Positions 7,417 through 15,408 of a DNA stretch of 64,000 nt are shown piece by piece. The translations under genes were made by a program, and so were the position numbers. Position 1 is the first letter of the stretch; the number at the start of each line of letters is the position of its first letter. Under the pieces are notes generated by a model. The model worked only from the letters and a program-made list of their open reading frames with translations, had not been told where the DNA came from and ran no database searches. This DNA is from Actinomadura flavalba DSM 45200. Its GTDB lineage: Bacteria; Actinomycetota; Actinomycetes; Streptosporangiales; Streptosporangiaceae. The stretch spans positions 148,461 through 212,460 of the forward strand of contig NZ_KB894101.1 in NCBI RefSeq assembly GCF_000374305.1. Reading direction: 5' to 3'.

Positions 7417-9000
7417 ATGGCTGTCTACGGGATCGACCTGGGAACCACCTACTCCTGCATCGCCGCCATCGACGACGTCGGGCGTCCCGCGGTGCTGCGG
7501 AACCTGGAGGGGACGGACACCACGCCGTCCGTCGTGTACTTCGAGAGCGGCGACAACGTCGTGGTCGGCGCGACCGCCAAGGACACCGCCGTCCTGGAGC
7601 CCGACAACGTGGTCAGCCTCATCAAGCGCGACATGGGCCGGGACATCAGCCGCACCATCCACGGGATCGACTTCAAGCCCGAGGAGCTGTCGGCGTTCAT
7701 CCTGCTCAAGCTCGCGACCGACGCCCGCACCAGCGCGGGCGAGGAGGCGCGCGACGTCGTCATCACCGTGCCCGCCTACTTCGGCGCCGCCGAGCGCGAC
7801 GCCACGCACAAGGCGGGCCGCATCGCGGGCCTGAACGTCATCGACATCGTGTCCGAGCCGATCGCGGCGGCGATCACCTACGGCGTGCTGAACCCCGACG
7901 CCGACCGCACGATCCTCGTCTACGACCTCGGCGGCGGCACGTTCGACACCACCGTCATCGCGCTGCGCGGCGGGCACATCGAGGTCGTGTGCACCGACGG
8001 CGACCACGAGCTGGGCGGCGCCGACTGGGACGCCCGGCTCGTCGAGTACCTCGCCGAGCGGTTCCTGGCCGAGCACCCCGAGGCGGCCGACCCGCTGGAC
8101 GACAAGCAGACCGAGCAGCAGCTCCGCCGCGACGCCGAGGACGCCAAGAAGGCGCTGACGACCCGCACGACGCACACCGTCCGCGTCATGCACGACGGAC
8201 GCGTCGCGGCGGTGGAGGTGACGCGGGAGAAGCTGGAGGACCTCACCCGCGACCTGCTCGACCGCACGATCGAGATCACCGGCCGGACGCTGGCCACCGC
8301 CGCCGAGAAGGGCGTGCACGACTACGACGACCTGGTGCTGGTCGGCGGCTCCACCAAGATGCCGGTGGTGACGTCGCGGCTGGAGATCGAGCTGGGGCTG
8401 CGTCCCCGCCTCCAGGACCCGGACCTCGCCGTGGCCAAGGGCGCCGCGCTGTACGCGTTCGAGGAGACCTACCGGCGGCTGGTGCGCGAGGGCGACACCG
8501 AGGCCGCGTCGCAGATGGCGAACCGGGCGGGCCTGTCGGCCGAGCAGCAGCGGCACATCGCGGGGCGCCGCATCCGGACGGTCGCCTCGCACGCGTTCGG
8601 CATCGTCGTGGTCGACCGGGACACCGGCGCGGAGAGCGTCGCGCACCTGGTGCACGCCAACGACGAGCTGCCCGCCGCGCGCAGCGAGGACTTCTTCACC
8701 GTCTACGACGACCAGGACTCCGCCGACGTCCGCGTCATGGAGCAGGCGGGCAGCGTCGAGTCGCCCGAGCTGATCGACAACTCCGAGATCGCCTCCGGCG
8801 ACATCCGCATCCCGCAGGGCAAGCAGGCGGGCTGGCCGATCGAGGTCACGTTCGCGCTCGACTCCTCGGGCCTGCTCAACGTCACCGCCGTCGAGAAGGA
8901 GACCGCCGCCCGCCTCGACCTCAAGATCGACGTCGGCGGCATGACGGAGGCCGAGGTCGAGCGCTCCCGCACGGCCCTCTCCCGCGTCCAGGTGAGCTGA
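7417..9000 (+). CDS. Hsp70-family protein lacking most of the C-terminal lid
   Basis: A 527-aa Hsp70. The ATPase domain is intact: phosphate-1 loop GIDLGTTYSC (residues 4-13), phosphate-2 DLGGGTFDTT near 170 and adenosine loop VLVGGSTKMP near 308. The substrate-binding beta domain follows (FGIVVVDRDTG, then IPQGKQAGWPIEVTFALDSSGLLNVTAVEK), but the chain ends about 20 residues after DLKIDVGGM. Canonical DnaK (about 610-640 aa) has a helical lid there. Peptide binding may therefore be fast and open, or repurposed. ATG 7417 follows GAAGAGGG; a GTG at 7405 overlapping the GrpE stop is an alternative. It probably works with the GTPase/GAP1 genes downstream. Confidence 0.88.
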   Translation: MAVYGIDLGTTYSCIAAIDDVGRPAVLRNLEGTDTTPSVVYFESGDNVVVGATAKDTAVLEPDNVVSLIKRDMGRDISRTIHGIDFKPEELSAFILLKLATDARTSAGEEARDVVITVPAYFGAAERDATHKAGRIAGLNVIDIVSEPIAAAITYGVLNPDADRTILVYDLGGGTFDTTVIALRGGHIEVVCTDGDHELGGADWDARLVEYLAERFLAEHPEAADPLDDKQTEQQLRRDAEDAKKALTTRTTHTVRVMHDGRVAAVEVTREKLEDLTRDLLDRTIEITGRTLATAAEKGVHDYDDLVLVGGSTKMPVVTSRLEIELGLRPRLQDPDLAVAKGAALYAFEETYRRLVREGDTEAASQMANRAGLSAEQQRHIAGRRIRTVASHAFGIVVVDRDTGAESVAHLVHANDELPAARSEDFFTVYDDQDSADVRVMEQAGSVESPELIDNSEIASGDIRIPQGKQAGWPIEVTFALDSSGLLNVTAVEKETAARLDLKIDVGGMTEAEVERSRTALSRVQVS

Positions 9001-9149
9001 CGCCCGATGCCTCCCGCCCGCTGCGCGAACCACTGTTCGGGGCCGCGTGGCGGCTGGACCGAGGAGCGCGGGTCGCGAAGCGGCGCGCGCGACGAGGGAA
9101 GCCGCCACGTTACTGAGGCCACGGACCCGCCTCGCCGGAGGCGAGGCCG

Positions 9150-11726
9150 TTGAACGCCGACGACGAGTACCGGCGGGACGTGCTGGAGCCCGCGCGGGCG
9201 GCGGGCGACCAGCCGCCCGGCGACCTGCGGGTGCGGTACCGGCTGGCCGAGCCGCTGGACGCGGCGGCGGTGACGGCGGCCGTCAAGGAGGTGCGGCAGG
9301 TCTGGCGGCGGGCGCGCGGGCAGCTCAAGTACCGGCGGCTCGTGGACCGGCTGGAGGCCGAGCACCGGGAGCTGGCCGGGGTGTTCACCGCCGCCGAGCG
9401 CGGCGACCTGCGGCCGCTCGCCGAGCGGCTGCGCGGCGGGCGGGAGCGCGACGAGCGGCGGCGCGGGCAGGCGCGGGCGCGGCTGGTGGACGCCGCCGGG
9501 CTGCTCAGGGCCGTCACCCCCGGCGAGATCGACGGCATCGCGCGGGCCGCCGGGATCGCCGCCGCCGAGCTGACCGACCTCGCCCGGCAGGACCGCATCG
9601 AGATCCGCGCCCCCGACCGGCTGCCCGGCGCGGCCCCCTACGCGGCCTATCCGAAGGTGCGCGAGTCGCTCGACGTCCTCGGCAAGCGGCACCTGGCCGA
9701 CTTCGTGTTCGGCGACCGGCTCACCGGCCCGCTGCGCGTCCTGGACGACGTCACCGCCCCCGGCGTGACGCTCGGCGCCGACGCCGTCGAGGCCACCGCC
9801 GCCGAGTGGGCGCGGCGCAGCCGCGACACCAGCACCACGCACGCCGCGACGGTCCTGGCGTGCCTGCGCTCGGACGCGCCGCTCCCCGACCTCCTCCGGT
9901 ACGACGTCGTGGACCGCGTCCGGGAGCGGGCGCGGCAGCGCGCGTCCGAGCGGGGGCTGCTGCGGTTCGTCCAGGAGGAACTGCGGATCGACCAGCACGA
10001 CGCGTACCGGCTCGTGTTCGCGGTGCTGCGCGAGTCGGCGCCCGGCGGCGGCTCGGCCGGGCGGCTGCGCGCCCTGCTGGACGCGGGCGACGTGCACGCC
10101 GCCGCCGAACTCGCCGCCGCCGCGTGGGACGCCGAGGAACCGCCCGAGGACGTCGCGGTGCTCGCCGCCGAGGCCCGGCAGCGCGTGACGACGGCCCGCG
10201 CGCTGCGCGACGAGGCCGCCCGCGAGAGCGACCCCGACCGCGCGTGGCGGCTGCTGGCCGACGCGCTGCGGCTCGTCCGCGACCTGCCCGGCGCCGCCGA
10301 GCACCAGCGGCGGCTGGCGCCCGCGCCGGTCCCGGCGCTGCGCGCCGACGCCGACAGCGGCCCCGGCGGGGTGACGCTCACGTGGGAGCCGTCGCCGTCC
10401 ACGGCCGGGGAGATCACGTACGCGGTCGTGCGGCGGCAGGGCCGCCCGCCCCGCGGACCGGCCGACGGGAAGGTGCTGCCGGGCGGCCATGACGACCGGC
10501 CGCCGATCAACGTGCCGCTGTTCTACGCCGTCGTCGCGCAGCGCGGCGACGCGGCCGCTCCCCCGGCCGTCGCCGGGCCGGTCGTGGTCCGGCCCGAGCC
10601 GCGCGACGTGACGCTGACCGCCGGGGACGGCACGGTCGCGGGGCGCTGGCGGATACCGCGCGAGGCCGCCCGGGTGCTGGTCGAACGCGACGGGGTGCCG
10701 ATTCCGGCGACCCGGGACTGGTTCCGCGACGCCGTCCCGAACGAGACGACCCGGCACTACCGCATCGCCGCCGTCTACCTCGGCGAGGACGGCGGCGAGA
10801 CCGTCACCCGGGGCGTCACGGTCTCCGCGACGCCGACCGCGCCGCCGCAGCCCGTCTACGAGATCGACGCGGCCGCCGACCCGGCCGACCCGGGGCTGCT
10901 GCGCGTCCGGTTCGCGCCGCCGCAGCACGGCACCGTCGAGTTCGTGCTGACCGAGAGCCCGCCGCCGTGGCCGCGCAGCGCGCAGGTGCCCGCCGAGGAG
11001 GTGTGGCGGGAGGCGCGGCGGCTGCCGTCCCGGCCGTCGCCCGGCGGCGTCGCGGTGCGGCCGGGCGGCGGCGGCTGGGTCGTCGCGGTGAGCGTCGCGG
11101 GCGCGACGGCCGCGATCGGCGCCCACCACCGGTACGTGAACCTGCCGCCGCCCCGCCGGCTGGTCGCCGACCGGCGCGGCGGCCAGGTGCATCTGGGGTT
11201 CGACTGGCCGGACGGGGTGCCGGAGGTCGTCGTCGGCTACCGGATCGGCGCCGGGCGGGCCGTCGAGCGCAGCGTCACCCGCGCCTACTACGACACCCAG
11301 GGCGGGCTGCGGCTCGCCGTGCCGCCCGAGGAGCCGGTGGAGGTGACGGTCGCGGCGGCGGGCGCGTCGGGCGGCGCGCGGGTCCTCGGCCCGGCGGCGG
11401 CGACGCGGATTCCGTCCCGGACCGTCGTCGCCTACGACCTGGAGCGCGGCGGCCCGCCGTGGAACCGGACGCTGACGATCCACCTCACCGCCGCGCGGCC
11501 CGTCACGCTGGCGCGGCTGGCGCTGGTGCTGCGCACCGGCAAGGTGCAGCCGTACTCGGCCGGGGACGGCGAGACCGTCGGCGCCTGGCACGACGTGGCC
11601 GCGCCCGGGGCGGTGACGCTGCCGCTGCCCAAGGCGACGGGGCCGTACTGGCTGCGTTGCTTCGCCGAAGATGATGTCATCGAACTCGGCGATCCCCCCG
11701 TCCGCAGTCTCCGGTCCGGCCGGTAG
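9150..11726 (+). CDS. Large helical and FnIII-like protein of the Hsp70/GTPase operon
   Basis: An 858-aa protein I cannot name. Residues 1-400 are Arg/Ala/Glu-rich and look alpha-helical. From about 405 onward there are several beta-sandwich segments with fibronectin-III character (GGVTLTWEPSPSTAGEITYA; RVLVERDGVPIP; LLRVRFAPPQHGTVEFVLTE; GGQVHLGFDWPDG), and a final WNRTLTIHLTAARPVTL sandwich. No signal peptide, membrane segment or catalytic motif is visible. TTG 9150 is the first possible start after an in-frame stop at 9114 and has GGAGG 8 bases upstream. Its position between Hsp70 and the GTPases suggests a scaffold or client-recognition subunit; that is inference. Confidence 0.8.
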   Translation: MNADDEYRRDVLEPARAAGDQPPGDLRVRYRLAEPLDAAAVTAAVKEVRQVWRRARGQLKYRRLVDRLEAEHRELAGVFTAAERGDLRPLAERLRGGRERDERRRGQARARLVDAAGLLRAVTPGEIDGIARAAGIAAAELTDLARQDRIEIRAPDRLPGAAPYAAYPKVRESLDVLGKRHLADFVFGDRLTGPLRVLDDVTAPGVTLGADAVEATAAEWARRSRDTSTTHAATVLACLRSDAPLPDLLRYDVVDRVRERARQRASERGLLRFVQEELRIDQHDAYRLVFAVLRESAPGGGSAGRLRALLDAGDVHAAAELAAAAWDAEEPPEDVAVLAAEARQRVTTARALRDEAARESDPDRAWRLLADALRLVRDLPGAAEHQRRLAPAPVPALRADADSGPGGVTLTWEPSPSTAGEITYAVVRRQGRPPRGPADGKVLPGGHDDRPPINVPLFYAVVAQRGDAAAPPAVAGPVVVRPEPRDVTLTAGDGTVAGRWRIPREAARVLVERDGVPIPATRDWFRDAVPNETTRHYRIAAVYLGEDGGETVTRGVTVSATPTAPPQPVYEIDAAADPADPGLLRVRFAPPQHGTVEFVLTESPPPWPRSAQVPAEEVWREARRLPSRPSPGGVAVRPGGGGWVVAVSVAGATAAIGAHHRYVNLPPPRRLVADRRGGQVHLGFDWPDGVPEVVVGYRIGAGRAVERSVTRAYYDTQGGLRLAVPPEEPVEVTVAAAGASGGARVLGPAAATRIPSRTVVAYDLERGGPPWNRTLTIHLTAARPVTLARLALVLRTGKVQPYSAGDGETVGAWHDVAAPGAVTLPLPKATGPYWLRCFAEDDVIELGDPPVRSLRSGR

Positions 11727-11748
11727 CGGCGCCGGTCTAGGAGGAAGC

Positions 11749-12951
11749 GTGCCCCTCGCGCCGTCCCGGCGGTCGATCACCTGCCCGTACTGCTTCGCGG
11801 CGCTGTCCCCGCGCCGCGTGCCGTTCCGCTGCCGTGGGCAGGCGGGGCGCCGTCCCGGCTGCGCGCCGGTGCTGGACGAGCGTCTGGCCGCCTACACGGG
11901 CTCGTCGGCGGGGGCGTCGCTGCCGCCGGTGTTCGCGGCGCCGGGCCGGGGCGGCCGGGCGGACTGCCCCGGCTGCGGGCAGGCGACGGGCAGCCGCGTC
12001 TGTCCCGAGTGCCACAATCCGCTGCCCGCCGGGTACTGCGACGCGCCGGGCCGGATCGTCGCGCTCGTCGGCGCGAAGAACGCGGGCAAGAGCACCTACA
12101 TCGCCGTGCTGCTGCACGAGCTGATGAACCGCGTCGGGACCGAGCTGGACGCCTCGCTGGTCGCCTGCGACGACCGGACGATCGAACGCTACAAGCGCGA
12201 CTTCGCGCGCCCGCTGCTGGAGGAGAAGCGGCTGCTGCCGACGACGGCCAGCGCCGTCACCTCGCCGCGCGAGCCGCTCGTCTACCTGCTGACCCGCACG
12301 CGCCGCACCCGGTTCGCGCGGGAGAGCACGGCGTCGCTGGCGCTGGTGCTGTTCGACACCGCCGGGGAGGACCTGCGCAGCCGCGAGGTGCGCGACCTGC
12401 ACCTGCGGTACCTGGAGGCGGCCGACGCGATCGTGTTCCTGGTCGATCCGCTGGAGCTGCCGGGCGCGCAGGCGTCGGTGGCGGTGCTGGCGGGCGACCG
12501 GCCCGGGTCCGACCCCGACAGCGAGCCGATCAACGTGATCGCGCGGGTGACCGAGGCGCTGCGGTCGCGGCACGACGTCAAGCCGGGCGACCGCCTGGAC
12601 GTGCCGGTCGCGGTCGCGCTCACCAAGATCGACGTGCTGGCGCCGGAGCTGGCGCGGCAGTCGGCGCTGCACCGGCCGCGTCCGGGCGCGGGCGTCCTCG
12701 ACCTGGACGACCGCGACGCCGTGCACGAGCAGGTGCGGTCGCTGCTGCACACCTGGCAGGCCGGGCAGCTCGACACCTACCTCGGGCAGCAGTACGCCGA
12801 CTACGGCCTGTTCGGGCTGTCGGCGCTGGGCGGCGTCCCGCAGGACGGGCGGGTCGGGGCGGGCGGCGTCCGGCCGTACCGCGCCGAGGACCCGCTGCTG
12901 TGGCTGCTGCACCGGTTCGGGATGCTCGACGGCGTCCGCCGGGGGACGTGA
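11749..12951 (+). CDS. Zinc-ribbon TRAFAC-type GTPase (double-GTPase family)
   Basis: A 400-aa protein. Paired cysteine motifs near the N-terminus (CPYC at 12-15, CRGQAGRRPGC, CPGC at 73-76, CPEC at 85-88) form zinc ribbons. A GTPase domain follows with Walker A GAKNAGKST at 108-116, a DTAGED switch motif near 202, and TKID for guanine recognition near 290. It matches the GTPases that comparative genomics pairs with GAP1 proteins. GTG 11749 with TAGGAGGA just upstream is preferred over the ATG at 11671, which lies inside the previous gene. Its stop overlaps the GAP1 start by one base (TGATG). Confidence 0.85.
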   Translation: MPLAPSRRSITCPYCFAALSPRRVPFRCRGQAGRRPGCAPVLDERLAAYTGSSAGASLPPVFAAPGRGGRADCPGCGQATGSRVCPECHNPLPAGYCDAPGRIVALVGAKNAGKSTYIAVLLHELMNRVGTELDASLVACDDRTIERYKRDFARPLLEEKRLLPTTASAVTSPREPLVYLLTRTRRTRFARESTASLALVLFDTAGEDLRSREVRDLHLRYLEAADAIVFLVDPLELPGAQASVAVLAGDRPGSDPDSEPINVIARVTEALRSRHDVKPGDRLDVPVAVALTKIDVLAPELARQSALHRPRPGAGVLDLDDRDAVHEQVRSLLHTWQAGQLDTYLGQQYADYGLFGLSALGGVPQDGRVGAGGVRPYRAEDPLLWLLHRFGMLDGVRRGT

Positions 12952-15407
12952 TGGCCTGGCAACTGCACTACACGTCGGCGCGGCAGGGCCCGACCGGCCG
13001 GGCGGGCTTCCAGTTCACGGCCGAGACGCCGGGGCTGCCGGAGGGGTTGCGGGCGGCGGTGGCGCCGTTCCTGGCGTACCGGCCGCCGCCGGAGGCGCCG
13101 CTGTCGCCCGGCCCGGACGAGCTGGCGGCGTTCCCGGTGGCGCTGCTGTACGACCGGGTCGCGGGCCGGGTGCTGCTGCTGCGGTCGCGGTACCTCGGGC
13201 AGGACTACTCGGGGCGGTACGGGAACTTCTTCGCGCACGCGGTGGTCGCGGAGCGCGACGAGCTGGAGGGGCTGCGCCCGGCCGAGCTGTGGGACGCGCC
13301 GGTGTGGGCGCCGGAACCGGCCGGGGTGCCCGACCTGCCGGAGCTGGCCGAGCTGACGCCCGGGACGGCGCTCGCGCCGGACGTCCTGGCCGACTGGCTC
13401 GCCGCGCAGGACCATCCGGACGTGCTGCCCACGCTGCTGGACTCGGTCGTCGCGGTGCTGGACCGGGGCCACGGCCGCATCGTCCTGGTGGACGCCGACA
13501 GCGCCGCGCTCGCCCGCTGGATCGCCGTCGTCGCCTACTCCCTGCCGCCCGCGACCGCCGCGCACCTGACGTTCCTCACCTACACCGCCGACCCGGACGG
13601 CTCCACGCAGCGTCTCGTCGGCACCACCCCGGGCGTCTGGAGCGCGGCGCAGTACCTCGGCGACGCCGTCTACGTACCGGCGCGGGGCCTGCCGCCGGGC
13701 GGCCCGCCGAGCCGCTACGCCCGCGCCGCCGCCGACTGCTGGCGCACCTCGGACTTCGCGACGCTCGACACCCTCGCCGAACTCGCCGCGCTCGCCGCCC
13801 CGGCCGACGACGCCCCGCCCGGCGCGGACGCCCTCGCCCGCGCGGCGGCCCTGCTGGCGCTGTGCCGGGGCGAGTCCGGGGTGTCGCCGGAGGAGGAGCG
13901 CGCGGCGGCGTCCCTGCTGCGCGGCGACGGCACGCTCCCCGAGTGGGTGTGGCGCGACCTGGTCCCCGGCGTCCCGTCGATGGGCCTGGACCTGGCCGTC
14001 GCCGTCCACGACCAGGCCCGCGCCGCGGGCGCCGCCGACGTCGCGGGGCAGTGCGCGCTGCGCGCCGCCGTCGTCGCCCTCGCCGAACCCGCGCTCCGTC
14101 CCCGTCTCCCCCGCCGTGTCCTTCCGGACGCCCTGCTCCTCGACCTGACGACGGCGGCCCGCGACGCCCTCGCCCGTGCCCGCACGCTGACCGACATCGC
14201 GGAGATCACGGGCATCGCCGCGTCGTCCGGCGCCCCGCCCCGACCCGCCGACGTCACCGACGCCGCCCGCGCCCTCACTCGCTCCGGCCACGCAGTGGAC
14301 GAGCACGCCCGCGCGGACCCGGCGGCCGATCGAGCCGGCGCGCCGGACTCGACCCGCCCGGGGGCACGGGACGACCACAGCGGCGCAGCCGGGCACGGGG
14401 GCCTGCGCTTGGCGGAGGCCGTCGAGCGGTGTCCCGGGGAACTGCGCGACGCCCTGGTGGACGGGGTCGTCGCGGGGCTGGAGGCGACCGACGACGGCAC
14501 CCGCGCGGCGGCGCTCGACGCGCGGGCCGCCGCGCTGCTGCACGCGGTGCTGCGGGAGCGGCCCGCGCGGTTCGACGCCGCGCCCGGCACGGCGGTGGCC
14601 GTGCTGGCGGCCGTGGCGGGGCGGCGGCCGGATCGCCGGGTCGCGCTGACCGGCGAACTGCTCCGGGTGCGCGTGAGCGCCGAGGAGCTGGCGCCCGTCC
14701 TGGAGCGGGTGTGGGCGGCCGAGCCGACCCCGGCCGAGTGCCTGGACCTGCTCACCGGGCCGCCGGGCCATCCGGTGCTCGCGGCGCTGCCCTCGCGGGC
14801 GTTCGCCGCCGCGCTCGACCTGACCTCGCCGGACGTCCTGCGCCTCGCGGCCCGCGTGCTGGCCGTGCGGCCGGACGGCCCCGCCGCCCGCGACGCCCAC
14901 GCCGTCCGCGCCTGCGCCACCGCCGCGACCGCCGACGACCCCGGCACCGCCGCACAGGCCCTCACCACTCTGACGAACCCCGCCCACGACGGCTCTGAGC
15001 GGTTCCCCGGCACTGAGGCCGATGGTGCCGACCGGGGTCGCGGCTCGGGCGCCGGGGCGGGTGTGGTCGCCGCCGCCTTCGGGGTCGTCGCGGAGCGGGC
15101 GGAGCGGCGGACGCCCGGCTACCGGGCGGCGCTGCTCGCGGCGCTCCCGGCGGACGCCCGGGACCGGCTCGCCGCCGCCTGGATGCGGCGGCTCGCGGGC
15201 CGGGGGAACGCCGAGCGGCGCGGGGAACTGGTCGAGGTCGTGCTGCGGCTGCGGGCCTCCGGCGGACGCGCGCCCGGCCTGGAGGACTGGGCACGGGACA
15301 CCGCCGCCGGGTGGCTCCGCGGGCGGCGCTTGGACGCGCGCTTCGCCGGAGACCCGGCGCTGCGGGCCGCGCTGCGGGCGCTCGTCGCCGAGGGACGGGG
15401 GCGCTGA
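12951..15407 (+). CDS. GAP1 (GTPase-associated protein 1) family protein
   Basis: An 818-aa protein. Its start MAWQLHYTSARQGPTGRAGF, followed by FAHAVVAERDELEGLRPAELWDAPVW, is the characteristic N-terminal domain (GAP1-N2 type) of GTPase-associated protein 1. Middle and C-terminal parts are Ala/Arg/Asp-rich and helical, like the GAP1-M and GAP1-C regions; residues 440-485 (Ala/Gly/Asp/His-rich) look like a disordered linker. The family is defined only by its fixed association with TRAFAC GTPases in predicted conflict/regulatory operons; no activity is known. It shares TGATG with the preceding GTPase, and the next GTPase starts one base after its stop, so stoichiometric expression is likely. 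Confidence 0.85.
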   Translation: MAWQLHYTSARQGPTGRAGFQFTAETPGLPEGLRAAVAPFLAYRPPPEAPLSPGPDELAAFPVALLYDRVAGRVLLLRSRYLGQDYSGRYGNFFAHAVVAERDELEGLRPAELWDAPVWAPEPAGVPDLPELAELTPGTALAPDVLADWLAAQDHPDVLPTLLDSVVAVLDRGHGRIVLVDADSAALARWIAVVAYSLPPATAAHLTFLTYTADPDGSTQRLVGTTPGVWSAAQYLGDAVYVPARGLPPGGPPSRYARAAADCWRTSDFATLDTLAELAALAAPADDAPPGADALARAAALLALCRGESGVSPEEERAAASLLRGDGTLPEWVWRDLVPGVPSMGLDLAVAVHDQARAAGAADVAGQCALRAAVVALAEPALRPRLPRRVLPDALLLDLTTAARDALARARTLTDIAEITGIAASSGAPPRPADVTDAARALTRSGHAVDEHARADPAADRAGAPDSTRPGARDDHSGAAGHGGLRLAEAVERCPGELRDALVDGVVAGLEATDDGTRAAALDARAAALLHAVLRERPARFDAAPGTAVAVLAAVAGRRPDRRVALTGELLRVRVSAEELAPVLERVWAAEPTPAECLDLLTGPPGHPVLAALPSRAFAAALDLTSPDVLRLAARVLAVRPDGPAARDAHAVRACATAATADDPGTAAQALTTLTNPAHDGSERFPGTEADGADRGRGSGAGAGVVAAAFGVVAERAERRTPGYRAALLAALPADARDRLAAAWMRRLAGRGNAERRGELVEVVLRLRASGGRAPGLEDWARDTAAGWLRGRRLDARFAGDPALRAALRALVAEGRGR

Positions 15408-15408
15408 C

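Noticed and set aside
11671..11748. Earlier ATG for the first zinc-ribbon GTPase
   Set aside because: It lies inside the preceding gene, has no ribosome site and adds residues without similarity; GTG 11749 with TAGGAGGA is better.
8703..11780. Minus-strand open frame of about 1,000 codons opposite the Hsp70 and FnIII-like genes
   Set aside because: It is an antisense shadow created by G/C bias at third positions; the plus-strand genes have recognisable domains, good ribosome sites and operon spacing.
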